A DNA stretch of 48,089 nt from Oscillospiraceae bacterium (GTDB taxonomy: Bacteria > Bacillota > Clostridia > Oscillospirales > Ruminococcaceae), in NCBI GenBank assembly GCA_017847885.1, contig JAGAUA010000056.1:1-48089 (forward strand), in the 5' to 3' direction. Position numbers and translations under genes: made by a program. The notes under the pieces are model-generated. The model was not told the origin of the DNA. It ran no database searches and worked only from the letters and a program-made list of their open reading frames with translations. This document shows positions 1-7,267 of this stretch, in pieces (position 1 is the stretch's first letter; each line of letters starts with the position of its first letter).

Positions 1-20
1 CGAATAAATATGCCTATAAC

Positions 21-46
21 ACGGGCGGATAATATCCGCCCCTACA
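21..46 (-). repeat. Mini-palindrome with TGTAGGGG end, copy 1
   Basis: An 8-bp perfect stem, GGGCGGAT at 23-30 and ATCCGCCC at 34-41, encloses a 3-nt loop. It is flanked on one side by A-C and on the other by C-TACA, so the TGTAGGGG end reads on the minus strand. It belongs to a family of ten in this window that share the ends but vary the arms in a paired way. Confidence 0.85.
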
Positions 47-84
47 ATAGCCATTTACTAAAATTTACTTTAAACCGAATTTCT

Positions 85-336
85 AAGCAGCTTCGCTGCT
101 TCTAAGAACGCCCTGTAAGAGAGGGCGTTCTTCTTTTGCGGCAAGTTGCCGCAAAATTCAACTTTGCGGAGCGCTTCTAAGGCAGCGCCTGCGGGCGCAA
201 GCAGGCGTTTCGCTCTCTGCGGAGAGCGACCAAAGGGCTTTCAGCCCTCTGGACACCTGACCAGCGCGGCTGCGCTGGACCAGCTAATGTCGCTTCGCGA
301 TTTTACGACTTTGCTTTATGCTATAAATTATTGTTT
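85..336 (+). repeat. Hairpin-string element A (inverted partner at the right end of the window)
   Basis: This gene-free stretch is a chain of short hairpins. Arms are: 85-91/95-101 (7 bp), 104-114/122-132 (11 bp, loop GTAAGAG), 134-142/148-156 (9 bp), 186-192/201-207 (7 bp), 211-217/222-228 (7 bp), 234-239/243-248 (6 bp) and 261-267/272-278 (7 bp). The segment 104-298 matches the reverse complement of 47821-48015, mostly base for base. The inner end TAAATTATTGTTT at 324-336 matches the inner end of the partner. An open frame runs through it (146-388), but the stem-level conservation argues against coding. It could be a mobile non-autonomous element or a structured RNA; the sequence does not decide. 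Confidence 0.85.
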
Positions 337-342
337 ACCCCA

Positions 343-375
343 CAAAAAAGCCCGGGAACAAAAATCCCCGGGCTT
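343..375 (-). terminator. Rho-independent terminator of the epimerase gene
   Basis: Read on the minus strand, a 9-bp stem (AAGCCCGGG / CCCGGGCTT, at 367-375 and 348-356) is followed by a T run (343-349 on the complement). It lies 22 bp after the stop of the epimerase-like gene. Confidence 0.85.
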
Positions 376-396
376 AATGCTTATGTAAAAACGCTT

Positions 397-1341
397 TTAC
401 TTGGTGTTTGAAAGCTTCCATCTGAATGTGGAAATACGCTGCGCTTTTGTGTTATCGTAGGAAATGTTGCTGCAAACCGTACTCAAGTCGTTATAGCGGT
501 AGTCGGTCTTTGCACTCTTTGAGCCGAATGCAATTGCAGATTTAACAGCGTCTGCGCCGTAGTTTCTCTGGATAACCGCGCCCAACTTGCGGTACTGTCT
601 CTCAAACTCAACAATATCCTTTGCAAGAATAGGCTTGGAGTCGCAGACATTGTACACGCCCTGATAGTTACCCGAACCCATATTGATAACGCCCACGATG
701 AAGTCGATAAGATTATACAGACAACAGAACGAGAAGCCGTAATCGCCGTAGCCGTAAATATATGAGCAGTTCTCCTTGGGGTCGTAAATTCTCGCGTGAA
801 GATTAGCGGTGAAATCCTTTGTATAAATCGGGCATATTCTTGCCGAAACAGCCTTTGTGGACGATGCGCCCTTAACTGCCTTTGCAAGTGCCTTTTCACT
901 TTCGTACTTCATTTTTGCATACACTGTCGAAGGCTTTTCGTCGGAAGTTTCACGGATAGGCTCACGGGTCTTCTGGTGAGCATATATCTGATGTGTACTT
1001 AGAATAATGATATCCGAAGCGCCTGCGGTAACAGCAGCCTTATAAAGATACTTGTCAACAGCTGCGGAAGTTTTCTCCTGAGCAGATGTGAGAATATTTG
1101 GGAAATCATTGTCAACCGTGCAGGCAAGATGAACCAAAACGTCGATCTTGTTATCCGTCATTGCTTTTGAAACCGTATCTTTATCCTCGATAGGAGCCTG
1201 AACAAATACAAAATTGGGATTGCCTGTGCCTGCGCCGGGGGTATTGTCTATACCGATAACCTTAAAGCCCTTTGAAAGCAGAACCTCAACAAGCTCTTTG
1301 CCGATCAAACCGGACGAACCCGTAACAACAATATTTTTCAT
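397..1341 (-). CDS. NAD(P)-dependent epimerase/dehydratase family protein
   Basis: A 314-residue extended short-chain dehydrogenase. Near the N-terminus it has the Rossmann dinucleotide loop TGSSGLIG directly after the first beta strand (MKNIVVTG). It also has an ILSTHQIY segment, where the family keeps its active-site Ser/Thr, and a YAKMK catalytic YxxxK motif. Members act on nucleotide sugars or related sugars in the cytoplasm; the exact substrate cannot be read here. The open frame extends upstream to 1386, but ATG at 1341 is preceded by GGAGGGCGG at proper spacing, so that start is used. It stands alone: own promoter at 1417-1390 and own terminator at 375-343. Confidence 0.85.
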   Translation of the reverse strand: MKNIVVTGSSGLIGKELVEVLLSKGFKVIGIDNTPGAGTGNPNFVFVQAPIEDKDTVSKAMTDNKIDVLVHLACTVDNDFPNILTSAQEKTSAAVDKYLYKAAVTAGASDIIILSTHQIYAHQKTREPIRETSDEKPSTVYAKMKYESEKALAKAVKGASSTKAVSARICPIYTKDFTANLHARIYDPKENCSYIYGYGDYGFSFCCLYNLIDFIVGVINMGSGNYQGVYNVCDSKPILAKDIVEFERQYRKLGAVIQRNYGADAVKSAIAFGSKSAKTDYRYNDLSTVCSNISYDNTKAQRISTFRWKLSNTK

Positions 1342-1389
1342 AGATAAGCCGCCCTCCATTTCCGGAAATTTTCTATCTATACACATACT

Positions 1390-1417
1390 ATTATACCATA
1401 AATATTCGGAAATGCAA
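1390..1417 (-). promoter_or_regulatory. Sigma-A-type promoter of the epimerase gene
   Basis: On the minus strand: -35 TTGCAT (1417-1412), 16-bp spacer, -10 TATAAT (1395-1390) with an extended TGG just before it. The start codon lies about 50 bp downstream. Confidence 0.65.
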
Positions 1418-1480
1418 TAGACTTTTTGCCGAAATAAGTGTAAATTTTCTGAATATTATGCTATAATTAGTACGTAATCA

Positions 1481-1643
1481 ATAACTGCCCAAAGGGCAGT
1501 TATCTGAAAATCCTGTTTTTCAGGATTTTCAGCGGCACAAATCAAAGATTTGTGCCATACTACCTGATTGACGTCTGCACTCAACAACCTAAAAAGTGTT
1601 CCAAAGCAAAGCTTTTACTCACTTTTTAGATTGTTGAGCAGAC
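1481..1643. repeat. Hairpin-string element B
   Basis: Fills most of the 349-bp gap between the epimerase gene and the radical SAM gene. It contains three consecutive perfect hairpins and a fourth long one. Arms are: 1481-1490/1494-1503 (10 bp, loop AAA), 1504-1515/1521-1532 (12 bp, loop TTTTT), 1534-1543/1547-1556 (10 bp, loop AAA), and an imperfect outer pair 1573-1598/1620-1643 enclosing a small AAAGC-AAA-GCTTT hairpin. The sequence differs from element A but the architecture is the same. The first stems could act as terminators, but only hairpin 1504-1532 has a T-rich loop and none has a proper 3' T run. Confidence 0.8.
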
Positions 1644-1690
1644 ATTAATTTAAGGAAGCAAAAAAATTACCGAAAGGAGCGCATATTTAA

Positions 1691-2650
1691 GTGGATATTT
1701 TGATGCCGAAAACGGAAGTTATCCTGCCCGACCCCGAAACGGGAAAACGCTACAACGCCCAAAGCAGCTGTCTGAAAGCGCGTTTCGGCAGGAAAGCCGT
1801 GAAAATCAGCCTGAACGGGGGCTTTACCTGCCCAAACATAGACGGCACAAAGGGTACGGGGGGCTGTACCTACTGCTCCGCAAAGGGAAGCGGCGATTTC
1901 GGCGGCGACCCCCGTGACAGCATTGCCGAGCAGTTCCGCAGTGGAAAGGCTGCCCTTGAGAAAAAGTGGGGCACGGACGCGGTGTATATCCCCTATTTTC
2001 AGGCGAACACCAGCACCTATGCGCCTCTTTCGCGGCTGAAAAGGCTTTACGGCGAGGCTCTGGCACAGGAAAACGTGGTGGGGCTTGCGGTTTCGACCCG
2101 TCCCGACTGCATTTCCGCCAAGACCGCGGATTATCTCGGGGAGCTTGCGCGGCAGACCTACCTTACCGTGGAGCTTGGGCTTCAGACCGTACACGATGAA
2201 ACCGCCGCACGGATAAACCGCTGCCACAGCTACGGCGATTTTCTGACGGGGTATGAGCTTCTCCGCAGACGCGGAGTAAACGTTACGGTGCATATTATCA
2301 ACGGTCTGCCGGGGGAAAGCCGTGAAATGATGCTTGAAACCGTGCGCAGGCTGTCCAAGCTGGATATACACGGCATAAAGATACACCTGCTGCATATGAT
2401 ACGCGGCACGGAAACGGCGCGGCAGTATCTTAACGGCGAGTTTGCGGCAATGACCATGGAGGAATACGTCGAAACGGTGTGCGACCAGCTTGAGCTTCTG
2501 CCGAAAAGCGTGATGATAGAGCGTCTCACGGGGGACGGCGACAGGGCGACACTTGTTGCGCCGCTTTGGAGCATGGACAAAAAAGCGGTGCTTAACGGCA
2601 TAGACAAGGAAATGCGCCGCAGGGGTTCTGTCCAAGGGTGCCGTTTTTAG
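1691..2650 (+). CDS. Radical SAM protein, TIGR01212/YtqA family
   Basis: A 319-residue cytoplasmic radical SAM enzyme. The cluster-binding cysteines are C47, C59 and C62, in the spacing typical of this family (CPNIDGTKGTGGCTYC), followed by the family signature GSGDFGGDP. Further conserved blocks are FQANTSTYAP, VSTRPDC and LGLQT, which form the SAM-binding barrel, and a late HIINGLPGE. Length matches the family (about 310-320). A tRNA-related role has been suggested for relatives; none can be read here. The start is GTG with AAAGGAG 11 bp upstream; an in-frame ATG at 1703 is an alternative. It is monocistronic by position. Confidence 0.9.
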   Translation: MDILMPKTEVILPDPETGKRYNAQSSCLKARFGRKAVKISLNGGFTCPNIDGTKGTGGCTYCSAKGSGDFGGDPRDSIAEQFRSGKAALEKKWGTDAVYIPYFQANTSTYAPLSRLKRLYGEALAQENVVGLAVSTRPDCISAKTADYLGELARQTYLTVELGLQTVHDETAARINRCHSYGDFLTGYELLRRRGVNVTVHIINGLPGESREMMLETVRRLSKLDIHGIKIHLLHMIRGTETARQYLNGEFAAMTMEEYVETVCDQLELLPKSVMIERLTGDGDRATLVAPLWSMDKKAVLNGIDKEMRRRGSVQGCRF

Positions 2651-2681
2651 TTCGGAATTCGTAATGCGTAATGCGTAATTA

Positions 2682-2755
2682 AAACGAAATCTTACGATTT
2701 CGTTTCCGAGTTTTACTTTTCTCACTGACGTGAGAAATTTTGCGCAAGCGCAAAA
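2682..2755. repeat. Hairpin string downstream of the radical SAM gene
   Basis: Three hairpins lie in succession: 2682-2691/2696-2705 (10 bp, AAACGAAATC), 2718-2725/2730-2737 (8 bp, TTTCTCAC) and 2738-2745/2748-2755 (8 bp, TTTTGCGC, 2-nt loop). Just before them are two direct copies of TAATGCG (2662-2675). The last module resembles the TTTTGCGGC module of element A. Confidence 0.75.
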
Positions 2756-2800
2756 CCGTAAAACGTCGGGGGTTGTCGGGTTTGACACGATTTGTGAGAT

Positions 2801-2828
2801 AAACAATAATTTAGCGCAACATTTTGTA
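2801..2828 (+). repeat. Conserved tail AAACAATAATTTAGCG...AACATTTTGTA
   Basis: The 16 bp AAACAATAATTTAGCG followed by AACATTTTGTA recur at 47782-47812 in the same order. The inverse of the first part lies at 324-336. The tail abuts hairpin strings at all three sites, so it looks like one end of the same composite element. Confidence 0.7.
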
Positions 2829-2849
2829 GGGGACGGGTTTTCCGTCCCG
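2825..2849 (+). repeat. Mini-palindrome with TGTAGGGG end, copy 2
   Basis: Stem GGGACGG (2830-2836) with CCGTCCC (2842-2848), loop GTTTT. The ends are TGTAG and CCCG. Compared with copy 1, both arms have changed together (GCGGAT to GACGG). Confidence 0.8.
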
Positions 2850-2853
2850 ATGT

Positions 2854-2880
2854 TGTAGGGGCGGATTCCATATCCGCCCG
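2854..2880 (+). repeat. Mini-palindrome with TGTAGGGG end, copy 3
   Basis: Stem GGGCGGAT (2859-2866) with ATCCGCCC (2872-2879), loop TCCAT. It lies 4 bp after copy 2 in the same orientation. Confidence 0.8.
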
Positions 2881-2897
2881 TGGTTTAGCGGTAAATA

Positions 2898-2925
2898 ACG
2901 GGCGGAAATAGATTCCGCCCCTACG
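2898..2925 (-). repeat. Mini-palindrome with TGTAGGGG end, copy 4
   Basis: Stem GGGCGGAA (2900-2907) with TTCCGCCC (2913-2920), loop ATAGA. It is inverted relative to copies 2 and 3. The last stem pair is A-T here where copies 1 and 3 have T-A, a paired change. Confidence 0.8.
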
Positions 2926-2971
2926 CTTTGTGGTAATTCCCCACAAAGCAAAAAATCGGCAATAGAAAAGA

Positions 2972-3104
2972 GGTGAAAGGGAAGGGGAGCGCGAGGGGGA
3001 AACCGATAGGGGAAAAGGAAATGCCTACTTTAAAACCAATCTTCGATTGGTCGTAGGATTTTGTTTTTCCTTGTCCCATATAGGTTTCCCCCTCGCTTTT
3101 CACC
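2972..3104. repeat. Long imperfect inverted repeat with inner hairpin
   Basis: The left arm (about 2972-3020: GGTGAAA ... GCGAGGGGGAAACC ... GGGGAAAAGGAAA) is complementary with gaps to the right arm (about 3062-3104: TTTTTCC ... GGTTTCCCCCTCGC ... TTTTCACC). The centre holds CCTAC/GTAGG (3024-3028, 3053-3057) around ACCAATC-TTC-GATTGGT (3035-3051). No gene is supported in 2651-3252; this repeat, the mini-palindromes and a terminator account for most of it. Confidence 0.65.
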
Positions 3105-3149
3105 CGACACAGTTTGGTTTCGAAAATGTATGGGAACGTGGTATGTTTT

Positions 3150-3174
3150 TGTAGGGGCGGATATTATCCGCCCG
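3150..3174 (+). repeat. Mini-palindrome with TGTAGGGG end, copy 5
   Basis: Stem GGGCGGAT (3155-3162) with ATCCGCCC (3166-3173), loop ATT. Its stem is the same as copy 1 and the element is in the opposite orientation. Confidence 0.85.
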
Positions 3175-3190
3175 AAAATTTTCCGTATAA

Positions 3191-3216
3191 ACGGGACGGG
3201 AGACCCGTCCCATACA
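3191..3216 (-). repeat. Mini-palindrome, copy 6
   Basis: Stem GGGACGGG (3193-3200) with CCCGTCCC (3204-3211), loop AGA. The outer end reads ATACA instead of CTACA. It directly precedes the terminator stem of the fibronectin-III gene. Confidence 0.8.
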
Positions 3217-3248
3217 AAAATGCCTGCGGAAATTCGCCGCAGGCATTT
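3216..3248 (-). terminator. Rho-independent terminator of the fibronectin-III gene
   Basis: On the minus strand a 12-bp stem (3237-3248 with 3218-3229, core ATGCCTGCGG) is followed by TTTTTG. It lies 5 bp beyond the stop codon. Confidence 0.85.
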
Positions 3249-3252
3249 CGTT

Positions 3253-6200
3253 TTATCTTTTTGTGACCCTTTTTATACGGTATCTCTTCTTGCCGCCGTA
3301 TACTACCTTGAGCTTTTTATTATCGGGAAGAATGTCGGGAAGCGCTGTGAACAGCAGCAATCCCGAATTAAAGCTGCCTGCGAAGCTGCCGTCGGCAAAG
3401 CCTGCGCCTGCGGAAGCGTCAAGAATGTGCTTTTTGTATATTACAAAAGCATACGGCGAAAAGCTTGTACACTCAAACTGGACGCACCACACATTGTCGA
3501 TGTCCACTATTGCGCAGGGAAGAACTTCAAGCTGCTGAGGCGATATATCAAGCCATTCTACCTCTGAAACTTCCTCTTCATCGGCGTTCTCGTTGATGTG
3601 AACTACCGTGATATAGTCACGGTAAGCAATAAGCTTGTCGGGAATCGGCATGGTTATCGTAACGCTGTATCCCTCGTTGGGGTCGACCTCTATCAGAGTA
3701 TTCTCCTGATAAATGCTGATGTCGAAGGGATAGATGATGAAGCTTTTCAGACCCTCGCCGTAGGTTTTCATTATGTCCTTGACCGCCGCGGTGGACTCTT
3801 TGTTTGTGGTGAAATACACGTCAACGGTTTCTTCAAACGCGTCATGGTTTGCCTTTGCCGAGATATACTCGCTGTGGGAAATGCCGTAAGGCGTTGTACC
3901 CTTGATGTTCAGCGTTCTGTCAATATCCGTAGACGAGCCTGTTGTGGGAATAGCGGTGACCGCCATAGAATACTCACCGAAGTAACGCTTGCCGTTAATA
4001 GTTTTGAACGGAGCGACCATGTAGGTATACTCCTGACCGTTTTTCAAACCGGTATGGGAGTATTTTGTACCCGAAATTACCGCGATAGGCTCAAACTCCA
4101 TAGTTTTTTTGTTGTAAAGGTAAAGCACGTAGCCCTCTGCGCCTTCCACCTTTGACCATGACAGGTCTATCTGGCGGTTGCCGGCAGTTGCCGTAAGGTC
4201 AAGCGCGGCGTTAAGTGAAATGCCAATAGTAACGGAAATGGACTTTGTGGGGCTGCTGTACGACTTTACCCCGTTTACGGTTTTGTATGCAACAACGTAA
4301 TACGTCCACACCTCGCCGTTGTTCAGACCCGTATGCTCATACTTGGTCTTGCTGACGTCAAACTGGAATGACTTTCCGCTTGAGTAAGCGTAGAGAATGT
4401 ATCCCTCGGCGCCCTTTGAAGCCGTCCAGCTAAGAGTTACCTTGCCGTCGGAGGTTACTGCGGTGAAATCCTGGGGTGCGGAAAGAACGTCGCCAACAGT
4501 AAGGGTGATAGTGTTTGAACTTCCGCCAAAAATGCGTACTCCGTTTACTGTTTTGTAAGGCTCTATCCAATATGACCACACATCGCCGTTATTCAGACCG
4601 ATATGCTCGTATTTGGTTTTGCTGACATCAAATTCATAGGTTCTGCCGCCGCTTGTGGCGTGGATAATGAATCCCTCAGCACCCTTTGGAGCAGTCCAGC
4701 TAAGGTCTATCCTTCCTTCGCCGGGAATACCCGTGAAGTCCTTGGGCGCGTCAAGCTTGTCACCGACGATTATTGAAACAGTAATTGATTCATCACTGAA
4801 AACACGTACTCCGTTTACCGTTTTGAAAGCAATGACTTTGTACGACCATGTTTCGTCATTTTTGAGACCGGTATGGTTAAAACCGGGCTTGGTAAGCTCG
4901 ATAGTGAAAGGATTGCTCGCTCCCGGCTGCCAGTAGTAGAGAATGTATCCCTCGGCACCGTCCACCTTTGACCAGCTTACCGTAGTCTCGCCGTCCTTTG
5001 TGGTGACCTTCATATCCTGGGGTATATTCAGCAGAACGCCTACCGTCACGGTACGCTTATCGCTGAAATCACTCATCACCTTGTCGTAGTCCTCAACGGA
5101 AGGGTCGTTGCTGGAGGTAGCGTTTATATACGCCTGAACCTGATAGGAATACACGTCGCCGTTGAAAAGACCTATATGCTCATAGGAATTTTTTGTTACA
5201 TAAACCGACACCTTATTGCCTACGCCTGTATCCGAGCCGTCGTAGTTCGCTATCTTGGTGATGTGTATCTTGTAACCGTCCGCACCCTGAACAGCGTCCC
5301 ATTTAAGGGATACCTTGCCGTCTGAAGGGGTTGCAATAAATCCCTGTGGAGGGATAAGCGATGCGCCGATACTGCCGCTTGCGTTTGCAGGCAGACCGTA
5401 AATGCAGGAACCGCTTGAATCGGTTGTAAGGTAAGCCATTACATAGTAGAAATAGGTTTTGCTGACAACGAGAGTCGGGTCTTTATCGTCATATTTTTTT
5501 GTGGCATTGCTGACTATCTCGACCTGAACAGCCTTGTCTCTGATGTAGCGGCTGTAATCCCACTCACCCGTTGCAGAATTATAGTAGGGGTTATCCGCAA
5601 TGTTGGGGGTCAGATTTTTCATGGACTCCTCATCAAGCGCCGTTTCGGAGCGGTAGATGTGGTAACCGCTGCAGCTTCCTGCGCCTGCCGCCCAGCTGAG
5701 GGAGAGGGTGTCCTTTTTATTTGTGGTAATCTTAAGGTTTTTGGGCCTTGTAGGTGTTGTGGTAAGACGGGCAGGTCTCTGGGTGTTTGCGCCGCCGCTT
5801 GTTATCATACCGGGGTTTTCCTCGTGATAGCCGTGCTGACCGAAAACGGAGCGGTATGCAAGCACGTAAAACTCGTAGACAACGCCCTGCTGAACAGTTA
5901 CCTCGCAGGTTATCTCGCCGTTGTTAAGGTTAACGCCCTCTCGAAGGTCGGTTATCTGGTCAACGACCTTATATTCGCTTGAAACGGAAGTCTCCGCGTT
6001 GACCGTTCTCTGGAAGACGATGTATCCCTCGGCATAGGAAGTATCCAGGTTTGCTTCGGGACCGGAGACCTGCTTTACATGGTCCCATGTGAGGGTAGCG
6101 TTGATGTTGCCGTCATAGACGATCTTCTTTATCTCGGGGTTAGCCATGGAGCTGTTGAGTGAGCCGACGTTCTTTCTGCTGCCTGCCACAGTAGTACCGA

Positions 6201-6954
6201 TTTGTTCAAAATACTGACCGACAGCAGGAGCCATATTTGCGGGAACTCCGTCACCGGCATCGGGAGCTGACTCCGGGATTGCGGGAGTATAGTTGTAAAG
6301 CTGAATATTCTTGTACGGAACGACCTTTATCTCATATGTAATATTCGGGTCGTTTCTCAATCCCGAGAAAACAGCCTCCGTAGCACCGGCATTAGCCTGC
6401 TGCCTATTAACCGGCGTGTTGGTGCCCTGCTCATAGCACTCTATGTAGAAGCCGTCGGCGTTATTTCTGGAATCGGTCCAATGCACCCATACAGCGCCAT
6501 ATGCGACCTTGTACTCGTCAATGGTAACGTAATCGGCTGCTGCATTGGTTTTATCAATATTTCTGTAATATATTTCTTCTGTACTTTGGTCATTGTACTT
6601 CGTATACTCATAACCATCGGTAAAAGTGAAAGCATACGCCGAAAAACTGAACTCGGGCATGACCATGACCACAAAGCAAGCCGCCAGCACCGCCGACATC
6701 ACTCTGCCGAGGAAGGGCTTCTTCACATGGACGATGTCGTCCTGCCGTCTGCGCCGTTTCTGCTCGATAGGGGGCTTTACTCCGAGAAAGTTTCCGCGGC
6801 TGTCGGAAAGCGCCATATCAACCGTGCAGGCAATATTATACCAAAGCTTTACAAACAGCTCCGCGATAACGCAGGGAAGCCACAAAAGCTTGTTATCCTC
6901 TCTTTTCTTCCTGAGGCGTTTCAGTATACTCCTCTTGGTATTAAAATCTATCAT
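3253..6954 (-). CDS. Large secreted fibronectin type III repeat protein
   Basis: A 1233-residue surface or secreted protein. It opens with an unusually long, basic cytoplasmic segment of about 85 residues. A single hydrophobic stretch (MSAVLAACFVVMVMPEFSF) then acts as signal or anchor. Some seven fibronectin-III-like repeats follow, each with a GAEGY/FI strand and a KYEHIGLNNG(D/E)VWSY type strand. A C-terminal domain of about 230 residues has no recognisable repeat, and the last 35 residues are very basic (GGKKRYRIKR). No enzymatic domain or LPxTG sorting motif was seen. ATG at 6954 is chosen because GGAGG lies 6 bp before it; the upstream ATG at 6993 has no such site. It probably has an adhesive or scaffold role; the function is not known. 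Confidence 0.8.
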   Translation of the reverse strand: MIDFNTKRSILKRLRKKREDNKLLWLPCVIAELFVKLWYNIACTVDMALSDSRGNFLGVKPPIEQKRRRRQDDIVHVKKPFLGRVMSAVLAACFVVMVMPEFSFSAYAFTFTDGYEYTKYNDQSTEEIYYRNIDKTNAAADYVTIDEYKVAYGAVWVHWTDSRNNADGFYIECYEQGTNTPVNRQQANAGATEAVFSGLRNDPNITYEIKVVPYKNIQLYNYTPAIPESAPDAGDGVPANMAPAVGQYFEQIGTTVAGSRKNVGSLNSSMANPEIKKIVYDGNINATLTWDHVKQVSGPEANLDTSYAEGYIVFQRTVNAETSVSSEYKVVDQITDLREGVNLNNGEITCEVTVQQGVVYEFYVLAYRSVFGQHGYHEENPGMITSGGANTQRPARLTTTPTRPKNLKITTNKKDTLSLSWAAGAGSCSGYHIYRSETALDEESMKNLTPNIADNPYYNSATGEWDYSRYIRDKAVQVEIVSNATKKYDDKDPTLVVSKTYFYYVMAYLTTDSSGSCIYGLPANASGSIGASLIPPQGFIATPSDGKVSLKWDAVQGADGYKIHITKIANYDGSDTGVGNKVSVYVTKNSYEHIGLFNGDVYSYQVQAYINATSSNDPSVEDYDKVMSDFSDKRTVTVGVLLNIPQDMKVTTKDGETTVSWSKVDGAEGYILYYWQPGASNPFTIELTKPGFNHTGLKNDETWSYKVIAFKTVNGVRVFSDESITVSIIVGDKLDAPKDFTGIPGEGRIDLSWTAPKGAEGFIIHATSGGRTYEFDVSKTKYEHIGLNNGDVWSYWIEPYKTVNGVRIFGGSSNTITLTVGDVLSAPQDFTAVTSDGKVTLSWTASKGAEGYILYAYSSGKSFQFDVSKTKYEHTGLNNGEVWTYYVVAYKTVNGVKSYSSPTKSISVTIGISLNAALDLTATAGNRQIDLSWSKVEGAEGYVLYLYNKKTMEFEPIAVISGTKYSHTGLKNGQEYTYMVAPFKTINGKRYFGEYSMAVTAIPTTGSSTDIDRTLNIKGTTPYGISHSEYISAKANHDAFEETVDVYFTTNKESTAAVKDIMKTYGEGLKSFIIYPFDISIYQENTLIEVDPNEGYSVTITMPIPDKLIAYRDYITVVHINENADEEEVSEVEWLDISPQQLEVLPCAIVDIDNVWCVQFECTSFSPYAFVIYKKHILDASAGAGFADGSFAGSFNSGLLLFTALPDILPDNKKLKVVYGGKKRYRIKRVTKR

Positions 6955-7011
6955 ATATACCCTCCGTACACATTCAGAAGTGTTTTGGGACATAATTATC
7001 CATTCTTATAA

Positions 7012-7040
7012 ATAATACCATATTTTGAGCTAAAAGTAAA
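7012..7040 (-). promoter_or_regulatory. Promoter of the fibronectin-III gene
   Basis: On the minus strand: -35 TTTACT (7040-7035), 17-bp spacer ending in TGG (extended -10), -10 TATTAT (7017-7012). It is 58 bp upstream of the chosen ATG. Confidence 0.55.
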
Positions 7041-7093
7041 GAATTTTCGAAGTACAAAATTGCACAAATTTATACATTGTTACGCAACATTTT

Positions 7094-7267
7094 TTACATT
7101 TGATGTCTTACAACGCCGTACTCGTCGTCGAGACGGTAATAGGGGCAGTCGTAGTTCGTCCCCGACAGGAAGCGCCCCATTTCGTCCTCGTCAAGATTTA
7201 CCATGCAGACATAGCAGTCGTAATCGTCGTCGTAAACATAATTTGTGCAGGTCTCGCAGTTTGTCAT
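7094..7267 (-). CDS. Small Cys- and Asp-rich protein, DUF6472-like
   Basis: A 57-residue frame starting MTNCETCTNYVYDDDYDC and ending in VVRHQM. It has five cysteines in CxxC-like pairs (NCETC, CYVC) plus DCPYYR near the end, which suggests a small metal-binding protein. The pattern (NCETC..Y..D..Y..C.VNLDEDEM..FL......CPYYR..DEY.VV) matches my recollection of the uncharacterised DUF6472 family of Clostridia. Its ATG overlaps the sfsA stop as ATGA, so translation is probably coupled. Function unknown. Confidence 0.75.
   Translation of the reverse strand: MTNCETCTNYVYDDDYDCYVCMVNLDEDEMGRFLSGTNYDCPYYRLDDEYGVVRHQM

Noticed and set aside
146..388. Open frame encoding GASRRFALCGERPKGFQ... and its counterpart at 47818-48057
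   Set aside because: Both run through the hairpin-string elements. Differences between the copies fall in paired stem positions, there is no ribosome site, and the frames end in unrelated sequence. Treated as accidental frames of a repeat.
1667..2806. 379-codon frame antisense to the radical SAM gene
   Set aside because: Its product is rich in Arg, His, Ala and Val without recognisable motifs. It is the complement of a well-supported gene with a full radical SAM signature.
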